This document shows positions 9,067-17,036 of a stretch of DNA of 64,000 nucleotides, piece after piece. A program made the translations under genes and the position numbers. The notes beneath the pieces were generated by a model. It saw nothing but the letters and a program-made list of their open reading frames with translations, searched no databases and had not been told where the DNA came from. The stretch's first letter is position 1; each line of letters begins with the position of its first letter. Origin of the DNA: Inquilinus sp. Marseille-Q2685 (GTDB taxonomy: Bacteria; Pseudomonadota; Alphaproteobacteria; DSM-16000; Inquilinaceae); assembly GCF_916619195.1 (NCBI RefSeq), contig NZ_CAKAKL010000011.1, positions 62,001 through 126,000 of the forward strand, in the 5' to 3' direction.

Positions 9067-9108
9067 CGGCGAAGACGGGGCGGCGAAGACGGGGCGGCGA
9101 AGGCGGGG
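9067..9108 (+). repeat. Three tandem 14-bp repeats in the soxB leader
   Basis: Units CGGCGAAGACGGGG at 9067-9080 and 9081-9094 are identical, and a third at 9095-9108 differs at one base. The array ends 7 bp before the soxB ATG, so its GGGG runs occupy the ribosome-binding region. Slippage that changes copy number could alter soxB translation. Confidence 0.7.
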
Positions 9109-9115
9109 CGGACGG

Positions 9116-10375
9116 ATGCAGCGATATTCCTTCCTGTCGCTGGCGCGGAAGGCGCTGGGCGGCCATCGCGGCTGGGAGCCGGCATGGCGCAAGGCGACGC
9201 CGAAGAAGACTTACGACGTCGTCATCGTCGGCGGCGGCGGGCACGGGCTGGCCACCGCCTACTACCTGGCCCGCAACCACGGCATCACCAATGTGGCCCT
9301 GGTCGAGCGCGGCTGGATCGGCGGCGGCAATGTCGGCCGCAACACCACCGTGGTGCGCTCGAACTACCTGCTGCCGGACAACCAGCACTTCTACGAATGG
9401 TCGCTGAAGCTGTGGCACGGGCTGAGCGAGGACCTGAACTACAACGTCATGTTCTCGGCCCGCGGCTCGATGTTCCTGGCGACCTCGCTGGGCGGGGCCA
9501 TGGCGCTGCGCCGCCGCGGCAACGGCATGCGCCTGGCCGGCATCGACGCCGAGTGGCTGGAGCCGGACGATCTGCGCCGGATCGCGCCCAATCTCGACTA
9601 TTCGGACCACGCCCTGTTCCCGCTTTACGGCGCGCTGATCCAGCGCCGCGGCGGCACCGCCCGGCACGACGCCGTGGCCTGGGGCTTCGCCCGCGCCGCC
9701 AGCGATCTCGGCGTCGACATCATCGAGGATTGCGAGGTGCTGGATTTCCAGCGCGAGGGCGAGCGTGTCACCGGGGTGATGACGGCCAGGGGCCTGATCA
9801 GCGCCGACCGGGTCTGCCTCGCCACCGCCGGCTCCGCCTCGATCCTCGCCGGCAAGGTCGGGCTGAAGCTGCCGATCGAGAGCCACCTGCTGCAGGCCTT
9901 CGTCAGCGAGGGGCTGAAGCCGCTGGTCAACCAGGTCCTGTCCTGGGGCGGCAGCGGCCATTTCTACATCAGCCAGTCCGACAAGGGCGGGCTGGTCTTC
10001 GGCGGCGACCTGGACGGCTACAACTCCTACGCCCAGCGCGGCAACCTGCCGGTGGTGGAGGACATCGCCACCGCCGCCATCGCGCTGATGCCGAACCTGT
10101 CGCGCACCCGCATCCTGCGGCACTGGGCCGGGGTGATGGACATGTCGATGGACGGCAGCCCGATCATCGGCCTGGCGCCGGTCGACGGCCTGTATCTCAA
10201 CATGGGCTGGTGCTATGGCGGCTTCAAAGCCATCCCCGGCTCCGGCTGGGTCTGCGCCCACACCATCGCCCATGGCGAGCCGCATGAGCTGAACCGGCCC
10301 TTCGCGCTCGACCGGTTCGAGCGCGGCCGGATCATCGACGAGAACGGCGTCGGGCCGGTCGCGAACCGGCACTGA
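9116..10375 (+). CDS. soxB: Sarcosine oxidase beta subunit
   Basis: Beta subunit (419 residues) of heterotetrameric sarcosine oxidase, which oxidatively demethylates sarcosine to glycine and passes the one-carbon unit to tetrahydrofolate. The start at 9116 gives the family-typical MQRYSFLSLARKAL. The FAD motif VGGGGHG is at 38-44, followed by ERGWIGGGNVGRNTT. RRGGTARHDAV contains H184, the position I take as the conserved covalent FMN-attachment histidine (from family knowledge). The C terminus has GVMDMSMDGSPIIG. The length is normal. It starts the four-gene order soxB-soxD-soxA-soxG. A second, partial sox locus lies at the right end of the window. Confidence 0.95.
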   Translation: MQRYSFLSLARKALGGHRGWEPAWRKATPKKTYDVVIVGGGGHGLATAYYLARNHGITNVALVERGWIGGGNVGRNTTVVRSNYLLPDNQHFYEWSLKLWHGLSEDLNYNVMFSARGSMFLATSLGGAMALRRRGNGMRLAGIDAEWLEPDDLRRIAPNLDYSDHALFPLYGALIQRRGGTARHDAVAWGFARAASDLGVDIIEDCEVLDFQREGERVTGVMTARGLISADRVCLATAGSASILAGKVGLKLPIESHLLQAFVSEGLKPLVNQVLSWGGSGHFYISQSDKGGLVFGGDLDGYNSYAQRGNLPVVEDIATAAIALMPNLSRTRILRHWAGVMDMSMDGSPIIGLAPVDGLYLNMGWCYGGFKAIPGSGWVCAHTIAHGEPHELNRPFALDRFERGRIIDENGVGPVANRH

Positions 10376-10387
10376 GGAGCGGACGAC

Positions 10388-10663
10388 ATGCGAATCCCCT
10401 GCCCCTGGTGCGGCCCGCGCGACCTGTCCGAGTTCTTCTATGGCGGCGATGCCGGGACGAAGCGCCCGCCGCATGAGGAGACCACGGCCGAGCCCTGGTT
10501 CGACCATGTCTATCGCCACGACAACCCGCGCGGCGCGCACAGGGAGTACTGGCAGCACAATTACGGCTGCCGGTCCTGGATCCTGGTCACGCGCGACACG
10601 CTGACCCATGAGATCACGGCGGCCGAGCCGCTGCGGCGCCCGGCGGCGGAGGGCGGACGATGA
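10388..10663 (+). CDS. soxD: Sarcosine oxidase delta subunit
   Basis: Zinc-binding delta subunit (91 residues) of tetrameric sarcosine oxidase, starting MRIPCPWCGPRDLSEF. The expected metal ligands are visible as Cys5 and Cys8 (CPWC) and His57 and Cys61 (QHNYGC). The typical RREYW-like stretch appears as HREYWQHNYGCRSW. It lies 12 bp after soxB and its stop overlaps the soxA start as ATGA, so translation of soxA is probably coupled. Confidence 0.95.
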   Translation: MRIPCPWCGPRDLSEFFYGGDAGTKRPPHEETTAEPWFDHVYRHDNPRGAHREYWQHNYGCRSWILVTRDTLTHEITAAEPLRRPAAEGGR

Positions 10664-13600
10664 CGTCCCATCGCCTGGCCCGGGGCGGGCTGATCGACCG
10701 GTCGGCAAGGCTCGGCTTCACCTTCGACGGGCAGCGCTACGAAGGCCATCCCGGCGACACGCTGGCCTCGGCCCTGCTGGCCAACGGAATCCGGCTGGTC
10801 GGCCGCAGCTTCAAGTACCACCGGCCGCGCGGCATCCTGTCCGCCGGGTCGGAGGAGCCGAACGCGCTGGTCGAGCTGCGCAGCGGCGGGCGGCACGAGC
10901 CCAACACCCGCGCCACCATGGTCGAGCTGTATGAGGGGCTGGTGGCCCAGAGCCAGAACCGCTGGCCGTCCCTGGCCTTCGACGCGCTGGGCGTGGTCAA
11001 CGGCCTGCTGGCCCCGGTGTTCCCGGCCGGCTTCTACTACAAGACCTTCATGTGGCCGGCCTCGTTCTGGGAGCCGGTCTATGAGCGGATCATCCGCCGC
11101 GCCGCCGGCCTGGGCACCGCGGCCAAGGAGGCCGACCCCGACCGCTACGAGCGCCGCCACGCCTTCTGCGACGTGCTGGTGGTGGGCGGCGGCCCGGCGG
11201 GCCTGAGCGCCGCGCTGGCCGCGGCCGAGGCCGGCGCCCGGGTCATCCTGTGCGACGAGAACGACCGCTTCGGCGGCGCCCTGCTGGGCGAGGACGAGCC
11301 GGTCGAGGGCCGCCCGGCGGTGGACTGGGTGGCGGAGCGGCTGGCGGCGCTGCAGGGCTTCGGCGACCGGGTCACGCTGGTGCCGCGCGGCACCGCCTTC
11401 GGGATCTACGACCACGGCACGGTCGGGCTGGTCGAGCGCGTCGCCGACCATCTGGCGGAGCCGCCGCCGCATCGGCCGCGCCAGCGCTTCTGGACCGTCC
11501 GGGCCGCGGCGGTGGTGGTCGCGGCCGGGGCGATCGAGCAGCCGCTGGTGTTTTCCGACAACGACCGCCCCGGCGTGATGCTGGCCGGCGCGGCGCATCG
11601 CTACGCCCATCGCTTCGCCGTGGCCCCGGGCAGGCGGGTGCTGGTGGCCGGGATCGACGACGGCGCGGCCCGCGCCGCCTTGGCGCTGAAGCGGCACGGG
11701 GTCGAGGTCGCCGGGCTGGTCGACAGCCGCGCCGCCCTGCCCGACCCGCTGGCGGAGGAGTTGCGCGCCGCCGGGATCGCGGTCCATGCCGGGTCGGCTT
11801 TGCGCGGCGCCAAGGGCCGCCTCGGCGTCGAGGGCGCCCGGATCGGCCCGGCCGACGGCAGCGGCAGGGCTGCCGCCATCGACTGCGACGCCATCGCCAT
11901 GTCCGGCGGCTGGATGCCGACCACGCATCTCCTGAGCCAGCGCGGCATCCGCCCGAAGCTGGACTGGACCCGCGGCGGCTTCGTGCTGCCGGACCTCGAC
12001 GGCCCGCTGCTGGCCGCCGGCGCCTGCGCCGGCCGCGCCTCGACCGAGGCCGCGATCGCCGACGGGCTGGCGGTGGGACGGCAGGCGGCAAGGTTTGTGA
12101 AGAGCCATGGTGCCAACGTCAGAAAAGTCCCCCCTCCCGCGGGGGGAGAGGGGACTCGGTTGGAGCGCCCCGCCCCTGCCCCGGCGACCGCGCCCGTGGT
12201 CGCGGACCCGCAGGTGGGCGGCAAGGCCTTCGTCGATTTCCAGAACGACGTCACCGCCGCCGACATCCGGCTGGCGGCGCGCGAGGGCTTCACCTCGCCC
12301 GAGCACATGAAGCGCTACACCACCCAGGGCATGGCGACCGACCAGGGCAAGACCTCGAACGGCCCGGCGATGGACATCCTGGCCGATGCCCGCGGGCTGC
12401 GGCGGGGCGACGTGGCGGCGCCGACCTTCCGCCCGCCCTACACCCCGGTCGCCTTCGGCGCCATCGCCGGCCGGTCGGTCGGCTGGCACGCCTATCCGAC
12501 CCGGCGGCCGCCCTTCCACGAGATCCAGCGGGCCGACGGCGCGGTCTTCATCCGCTCCGGCGGCTGGCTGCGGCCGCATTACTACCCGCGGCCGGGCGAG
12601 GGCCTGGGCGAGGCGTCGCTGCGCGAGGCCCGATACGTCCGGTCGAATGTCGGGGTGTTCGACGTCTCGACCCTGGGCAAGATCGACGTCAGCGGCCCCG
12701 ACGCCGCGGCGTTCCTGGAGCGGCTCTACGTCAACCGGATCGAGACGCTGCCGGTCGGCCGCTCGCGCTACGGCATCATGCTGCGCGACGACGGCATCGT
12801 GCTGGACGACGGCACCGTCACCCGGCTGGCCGAGGACCGCTTCTACGTCACCACCACCAGCGCCAAGGCGCATGACGTGGTGCGGATGATGGAGCGGCTG
12901 ACCGAGGTGGACTGGCCGGAGCTGCGCGTCGCGGTGACCGAGCTGACCGAGGCCCGCGCAGCCCTGGCGCTGACCGGGCCGGACGCGCGCCAGGTCCTGG
13001 CCCGGCTGGTCGGCGACGCCGCCGCCGTCTCGAACGACGCCCTGCCCTTCATGGCGGCGCGGGACGTGGTGGTGGACGGGCTGCCGATCCGCATCCTTCG
13101 CGTCAGCTTCACCGGCGAGCTCGGCTACGAGCTGCATGTCGAGGCGCAGCACGCCCATGCCCTGTGGCACCGGCTGATCGCGGCCGGCGAGCCGGTCGGG
13201 CTGCAGCGCTTCGGGCTAGAGGCGCTGGAGCTGCTGCGGATCGAGAAGGGTTTCCTGACCGGCGCCGAGATCAACGGCCAGGTCACGCTGGCCGACCTGG
13301 CGCATGAGCGCTTCGCCAAGCGAGAGGGCAACTATATCGGCAAGCCGCTGGCGCAGCGCGAGGGCCTGGCCGACCCGGACCGGCCGCGGCTGGTCGGGCT
13401 GGTGTCGGAGGACGGCGAGCCGCTGGTCGCCGGCGCCCATCTGGTCGAGGGCGGCATGTATCGCCCGAACGAGCCGACCCAGGGCCATGTCACCTCCAGC
13501 TGCATCGGCCCGGTCAGCGGGCTGCCGATCGGCCTCGGCTTCCTGGCCCGCAGCCGCGAGCGGATGGGCGGCGCCATCTTCGCCACCGACCCGCTGCGCG

Positions 13601-13671
13601 GCAGCCACGTCAAGGTGCGGGTGGTCGAGCCCTGCATGTATGACCCGAAGGGGGAGCGCGTCCGTGGCTGA
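10660..13671 (+). CDS. soxA: Sarcosine oxidase alpha subunit with an internal repeat-derived segment
   Basis: Alpha subunit of 1003 residues. The N-terminal domain contains SFKYHRPRGI. A dinucleotide-binding module follows (GGGPAG at 176-181), and the C-terminal half has the GcvT-like folate fold (FDVSTLGKIDVSGPDA, then LRVSFTGELGYELH). The conserved GKAFVDFQNDVTAADI and YTTQGMATDQGKT motifs are intact. Residues about 489-500, immediately before the PAPAPATAP linker, are encoded by a copy of the dispersed C-run/G-run repeat (12126-12158), read in frame as VPPPAGGEGT. It sits in the linker between the two halves and probably leaves the enzyme functional. Confidence 0.95.
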   Translation: MTSHRLARGGLIDRSARLGFTFDGQRYEGHPGDTLASALLANGIRLVGRSFKYHRPRGILSAGSEEPNALVELRSGGRHEPNTRATMVELYEGLVAQSQNRWPSLAFDALGVVNGLLAPVFPAGFYYKTFMWPASFWEPVYERIIRRAAGLGTAAKEADPDRYERRHAFCDVLVVGGGPAGLSAALAAAEAGARVILCDENDRFGGALLGEDEPVEGRPAVDWVAERLAALQGFGDRVTLVPRGTAFGIYDHGTVGLVERVADHLAEPPPHRPRQRFWTVRAAAVVVAAGAIEQPLVFSDNDRPGVMLAGAAHRYAHRFAVAPGRRVLVAGIDDGAARAALALKRHGVEVAGLVDSRAALPDPLAEELRAAGIAVHAGSALRGAKGRLGVEGARIGPADGSGRAAAIDCDAIAMSGGWMPTTHLLSQRGIRPKLDWTRGGFVLPDLDGPLLAAGACAGRASTEAAIADGLAVGRQAARFVKSHGANVRKVPPPAGGEGTRLERPAPAPATAPVVADPQVGGKAFVDFQNDVTAADIRLAAREGFTSPEHMKRYTTQGMATDQGKTSNGPAMDILADARGLRRGDVAAPTFRPPYTPVAFGAIAGRSVGWHAYPTRRPPFHEIQRADGAVFIRSGGWLRPHYYPRPGEGLGEASLREARYVRSNVGVFDVSTLGKIDVSGPDAAAFLERLYVNRIETLPVGRSRYGIMLRDDGIVLDDGTVTRLAEDRFYVTTTSAKAHDVVRMMERLTEVDWPELRVAVTELTEARAALALTGPDARQVLARLVGDAAAVSNDALPFMAARDVVVDGLPIRILRVSFTGELGYELHVEAQHAHALWHRLIAAGEPVGLQRFGLEALELLRIEKGFLTGAEINGQVTLADLAHERFAKREGNYIGKPLAQREGLADPDRPRLVGLVSEDGEPLVAGAHLVEGGMYRPNEPTQGHVTSSCIGPVSGLPIGLGFLARSRERMGGAIFATDPLRGSHVKVRVVEPCMYDPKGERVRG
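12126..12158. repeat. Dispersed C-run/G-run repeat inside soxA
   Basis: A C-rich arm, CGCGG centre and G-rich arm ending GGGGACTC match the intergenic repeats at 1966-2005 and 47006-47053. Here the element lies within coding sequence and preserves the reading frame, adding about a dozen linker residues to SoxA. It is the only coding-region copy noticed in the window. Confidence 0.75.
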
Positions 13672-14278
13672 GACCCTGCTGAATCCCGTCGAGGCGCTGT
13701 CGACCCTGGACGCCGATGGCCTGAGCTTCCGCCCCTGGCGCCCCGCCGCGATCCTGCAGCTCGCCGCCTGGGGCGAAGACTCCGCCGCCGCCCTCGCCGG
13801 CTGGGAGCGCGCTGTTTTCGGCGCCGCCGTCGCCGGGGCCGGCGCGACGCTGACGGCGGGCGGATTGCGGCTGTGGCCGGTCGCCCCCTGGCGCCGGCTG
13901 CTGATCGCCGAGGCCGGCACGGCTCTGCCCGGGCTGCCGGCGGAGGTCGCGGCGGTGCCCTGCACCGGCGGCTATGCCGGGCTGCGGCTGGACGGGCCGC
14001 GGTCGCGCGACCTGCTGGCCAAGCTGGCAGCGGTCGACCTGCACCCGGACATGCTGGCCGAGGGCGACTTCGCCACCGCCCGGCTGGAGCATGTGCGGGT
14101 GCATCTGCAGCGCGCCGGCGCCGACGCCTTCGACCTGCTGCTGCCCTTGTCCTATGCCGAGTTCACCCTCGGCGCCCTGGCCGACGGCGCGCTGGAATTC
14201 GGCGCCGCGATCGACCCGGCCCTGCTGCACCGCCCGCCTCCACCCCAGGAAGCGCCGCGGGCGGTGAGCCTCAAATAA
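13664..14278 (+). CDS. soxG: Sarcosine oxidase gamma subunit family protein
   Basis: Gamma-subunit-like protein of 204 residues. The GTG start at 13664 overlaps the end of soxA by 8 bp and gives VAETLLNPVEALSTL. The frame stays open upstream, but that part is antisense-style shadow within soxA. The visible motif YAGLRLDGPRSRDLLAKL near 102-119 and DLHPDMLAEGDFA match the gamma family, which diverges strongly between species. Within the tetramer the subunit completes the folate-handling side. The assignment rests partly on operon position. A second, less diverged soxG is at 62739-63377. Confidence 0.85.
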   Translation: MAETLLNPVEALSTLDADGLSFRPWRPAAILQLAAWGEDSAAALAGWERAVFGAAVAGAGATLTAGGLRLWPVAPWRRLLIAEAGTALPGLPAEVAAVPCTGGYAGLRLDGPRSRDLLAKLAAVDLHPDMLAEGDFATARLEHVRVHLQRAGADAFDLLLPLSYAEFTLGALADGALEFGAAIDPALLHRPPPPQEAPRAVSLK

Positions 14279-14289
14279 GCCGTGCTGCC

Positions 14290-14323
14290 GTATGTTGGGT
14301 TCGCGGTCGCGAACTCAACCTAC
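14290..14323. terminator. Hairpin repeat GTTGGGTTCGC/GCGAAC, copy 1 (3' of sox operon)
   Basis: An inverted repeat with arms ending TTGGGTTCGC and GCGAACTCAA lies 11 bp after soxG. Close copies occur at 28462-28492 and 54583-54617, all downstream of a gene. There is no clear U-run. Probably a transcript-end element of the sox operon. Confidence 0.55.
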
Positions 14324-14383
14324 GCAGCGCCACGCTGGCATCGCAATTTTCTCCAAGCAGCAGCGGCCCGCGGTGGCCTAATC

Positions 14384-14414
14384 CGGGGCTCCCCGAAGCT
14401 TCCGGAGAGCCCCG
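14384..14414 (+). promoter_or_regulatory. Hairpin sequestering the ribosome site of the gene at 14415
   Basis: CGGGGCTC (14384-14391) pairs perfectly with GAGCCCCG (14407-14414), which abuts the ATG. The only purine-rich ribosome-site candidate, GGAG at 14404-14407, is at the base of the second arm. Folding would hinder initiation, which suggests translational control; no experimental support. Confidence 0.4.
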
Positions 14415-14906
14415 ATGCCCACCTATCCCTCCCTGCAGGCCGCCCTGTTCACCGACGGCCCGGCGCCCGACCGGGCCGAGAAGATGGGCCTCTATGGCTG
14501 GCTGATCGGCGACTGGGAGATGGACACCCGCCTGTTCGCCGAGGACGGCACCGCCACGCCCGGAAGGGGCGAGATCCATTTCGGCTGGGCGCTGGGCGGC
14601 CGCGCCATCCAGGACGTCTGGATCCTGCCCGGGGCCTTCTTCGGCACCACCCTGCGCATCTACGATCCCGGCCTCGACGCCTGGCACATCCTGTGGAACG
14701 ACCCGCTGAAGCAGTACTACACGCGGCAGCTCGGCCGGGCCGAGGGGCGCGACATCGTCCAGCTCGGCAAGACCGAGGACGGCGCCACCATCCGCTGGAG
14801 TTTCCGCGAGATCACGCCGGACAGCTTCACCTGGCGGGCCGAGCGGTCGCCGGACGGCGAACGCGACTGGCGTCTGCTGGCCGAGTTCCGGGCTCGACGG
14901 ACCTGA
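14415..14906 (+). CDS. DUF1579-like hypothetical protein
   Basis: Soluble protein of 163 residues without signal peptide. The order WLIGDWEMDT, GEIHFGWALGGRAIQDVW, TTLRIYDPGLDAWHILWND and WRLLAEFRARR resembles DUF1579-type lipocalin-like beta-barrel proteins, whose molecular function is not established. It follows the sox operon by 136 bp, separated from it by a hairpin repeat, and precedes a SnoaL-like gene. I do not assign a function. Confidence 0.7.
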   Translation: MPTYPSLQAALFTDGPAPDRAEKMGLYGWLIGDWEMDTRLFAEDGTATPGRGEIHFGWALGGRAIQDVWILPGAFFGTTLRIYDPGLDAWHILWNDPLKQYYTRQLGRAEGRDIVQLGKTEDGATIRWSFREITPDSFTWRAERSPDGERDWRLLAEFRARRT

Positions 14907-14968
14907 GGACTGGCCGCACGCCCGGTTCCGGCTAGACTGACTCCGTCCCGCAACCGGAGAGGCCTGCG

Positions 14969-15355
14969 ATGACGGATGACGAGCGCTCGATCCGCGACCT
15001 GGTCGAGACCTGGATGGAGGCCAGCAAGGCCGGCGACACGGCGACCGTCCTGAGCCTGATGTCGGACGATGTCGTCTTCATGGTCCCCGGCCACGAGCCC
15101 TTCGGCAAGGAGGCCTTCGCCGCCGCCTCCGCCGGGCAGTCGGAGTTCCGCATCGACGGAAGGGGCGAGATCCGCGAGCTGCAGGTGCTGGGAGACTGGG
15201 CCTGGCTGCGCAGCTATCTCGACGTCACCATGATCCCGCCGGTCGGCCAGCCGGTGCGGCGCACGGGCTGGACTCTGACCATCCTGAAGAAGCAGCCGGA
15301 CGGGCGCTGGCTGCTGACCCGCGACGCCAACCTGCTGACGGTGCAGCCCGCCTGA
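14969..15355 (+). CDS. SnoaL/SgcJ-like (NTF2-fold) protein
   Basis: Protein of 128 residues with the NTF2-like pattern of DUF4440 and SgcJ/EcaC-type proteins: an N-terminal helix (SIRDLVETWMEASKAGD), LMSDDVVFMVPGHEPFGKEAF, and a C-terminal strand ending DGRWLLTRDANLLT. The ribosome site GGAGAGG precedes the ATG. Members are small cavity proteins or isomerase-like enzymes of mostly unknown role. It lies 63 bp from the previous gene and may share its transcript. Short GATATC palindromes at 15354-15359 and 15365-15370 follow or overlap the stop and may mark the transcript end. Confidence 0.75.
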   Translation: MTDDERSIRDLVETWMEASKAGDTATVLSLMSDDVVFMVPGHEPFGKEAFAAASAGQSEFRIDGRGEIRELQVLGDWAWLRSYLDVTMIPPVGQPVRRTGWTLTILKKQPDGRWLLTRDANLLTVQPA

Positions 15356-15449
15356 TATCGGACGGATATCAAAGCGAGCAGAAGCGATATTTGATCGATC
15401 GGCCGCGGAGCCCGAAATACGTCCGGAGCCCACTAGCCCGGAGGAAACC

Positions 15450-16517
15450 GTGTCCGTCCTGCGCGCCTCCAAAGCCTTCCTTCTGGCCGCTGCCTTCGCC
15501 GCCGGTCCCGCCGAAGCGGCCCCCGACCTGGTCCGCGAGGAGCTGCGGGCCACGACCGCGGACGGGGTCGGCATCCGTGTCCGCGAGATCCGGCCCCGCG
15601 CCGGAGCCGCCGGCGAGCCGATCATCCTGCTCCACGGCGCCCGGGTGCCGGGGATCGCCTCCTTCGACCTCGACATGCCCGGCGGCTCCCTGGCCGCGGA
15701 TCTGGCCGAGCGGCTGGGCCGCGCCGTCTTCGTCATGGATGCGCGCGGCTATGGCGGCTCCGACCGGCCGGCGGCGATGGACCGTCCGGCGGCGGAGAGC
15801 CGGCCGCTGTCCCGCGGCCATGAGGTGGTGCGCGACATCGACGCCGTGGCGCGGCTGGCGGCGGAGCGCACCGGCACCGACACCGTCGCGCTGGTCGGCT
15901 GGGCCACCGGCGGGATGTGGTCGGCCTGGTACGCCGCCCTCTGGCCCGAGCGGGTCGGCCATCTGGTGGTGCTGAACGCACTCTATGGCGGCGCCGACCG
16001 GCACCCGACGCTGGGCCCCGGCTCGCCCGCCGCCGACCCGGACCGTCCCGACCGGCTGAGCCCCAGGCTCGGCGGCTACAGGCTGACCACCGCTGCCTCG
16101 CTGTTTCCCTCCTGGGACGAGTCGATTCCGGCCGAGGACAAGGCCAGATGGCGCGACCCCGCCGTCGCCGAGGCCTATGCCCGGGCGGCGCTGGCCAGCG
16201 ACCCGGCCGCGGAGGCGCGCGATCCCCCGGCCTTCCGCGCCCCGGCTGGCGCCACCGAGGACAGCTTCCTCCAGGCGGGCGGCCGCCGGCTGTTCGACGC
16301 CGGCTCGATCACCGCCCCGGTGCTGCTGGTCCGTTCCGAGCATGATTTCTGGAGCCGGCCGGAGGACATCGCCGCCTTCGCCCGTGACGCGACGCGGTCC
16401 GCCGGCGTGCGCAGCATCACCCTGCCCGGCGCCACCCATTACGCGCATCTCGACCGCGCCGAACGCGGCCGCGACGCACTGATCGCGGAGATCGCGGCCT
16501 TCCTGGACGGGCGCTAA
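15450..16517 (+). CDS. Secreted alpha/beta-hydrolase fold protein lacking the usual nucleophile
   Basis: Protein of 355 residues with a GTG start at 15450, supported by GGAGGAAACC just upstream. A hydrophobic N terminus ending PAEAAP (around 20-25) predicts a Sec signal peptide and periplasmic location. The oxyanion HG motif (ILLHGARVPG, 59-68), the DARGYGGSDRP loop (97-107) and a late histidine in PGATHYAHLD are in place. The nucleophile elbow reads GWATGG, so the central residue is Ala152 where active hydrolases have Ser, Asp or Cys. It may be a non-hydrolytic relative or use another residue. Its stop overlaps the convergent DUF1697 gene by 3 bp. Confidence 0.75.
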   Translation: MSVLRASKAFLLAAAFAAGPAEAAPDLVREELRATTADGVGIRVREIRPRAGAAGEPIILLHGARVPGIASFDLDMPGGSLAADLAERLGRAVFVMDARGYGGSDRPAAMDRPAAESRPLSRGHEVVRDIDAVARLAAERTGTDTVALVGWATGGMWSAWYAALWPERVGHLVVLNALYGGADRHPTLGPGSPAADPDRPDRLSPRLGGYRLTTAASLFPSWDESIPAEDKARWRDPAVAEAYARAALASDPAAEARDPPAFRAPAGATEDSFLQAGGRRLFDAGSITAPVLLVRSEHDFWSRPEDIAAFARDATRSAGVRSITLPGATHYAHLDRAERGRDALIAEIAAFLDGR

Positions 16518-17023
16518 TCCGCGGCCATCTGGGCCAGCCTGGCGACGGTGTTCATGTTGCGGGCGGTGCCGGCCTTCGCCGCCGGGATCGCCAGCTTGGA
16601 GCGGGCCATGCCGTCGCCGTAATGGACATAGATCTCGCGTCTGCCCAGCCGCATCTCCTCGCCCTGCAGGCCGGTGGCCTTGTCCAACGCATCGGCCGGC
16701 GGCGGGGCGTCGAGGAAGATCGCCACGGTCCGGTTCGGGGGGGCGTCCGGGAACGGGTTCGCCGCCAGCACCTGCGCCATCTCCGCGGCGCTGCGCACCA
16801 GCACGCCGACCGGCTTGCCTGCATAGGCCTCGAGCGCGGCTTCCACCGCCGCCTTGACCTGGGCCTCCGTCCTTTCGCTGCGGCAGACGACGTTGCCGCT
16901 GGCGATGTAGGTGCGGATGTCGGCGAGGCCGGCTTTCTCGCACAGCGCCTTCAGGTCGCTCATCGGCAGCTTGCCGGTGCCGCCGACATTCACCGCTCGC
17001 AGCAGGATGACGAAGCTGGTCAC
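16514..17023 (-). CDS. DUF1697 family protein
   Basis: Protein of 169 residues with the signature opening VTSFVILLRAVNVGGTGKLPM and the later IRTYIASGNVV, typical of DUF1697, a widespread family of unknown function. The GTG at 17023 was chosen because GGAGG (17029-17033) sits 5 nt upstream and the family begins at this point; an in-frame ATG further upstream would overlap the GST gene. It is the third gene of the TetR-GST-DUF1697 operon, with a 13-nt gap from the GST stop. It ends in a 4-bp overlap with the convergent hydrolase. Confidence 0.85.
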   Translation of the reverse strand: MTSFVILLRAVNVGGTGKLPMSDLKALCEKAGLADIRTYIASGNVVCRSERTEAQVKAAVEAALEAYAGKPVGVLVRSAAEMAQVLAANPFPDAPPNRTVAIFLDAPPPADALDKATGLQGEEMRLGRREIYVHYGDGMARSKLAIPAAKAGTARNMNTVARLAQMAAD

Positions 17024-17036
17024 ATCCGCCTCCAGC

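Noticed and set aside
8521-10287. 588-codon plus-strand frame over soxB
   Set aside because: It is out of frame with soxB, which has full-length homology; the product is repetitive Ala/Arg/Gly.
10561-13170. 869-codon minus-strand frame over soxA
   Set aside because: Antisense shadow of a well-supported gene, with no recognisable motifs.
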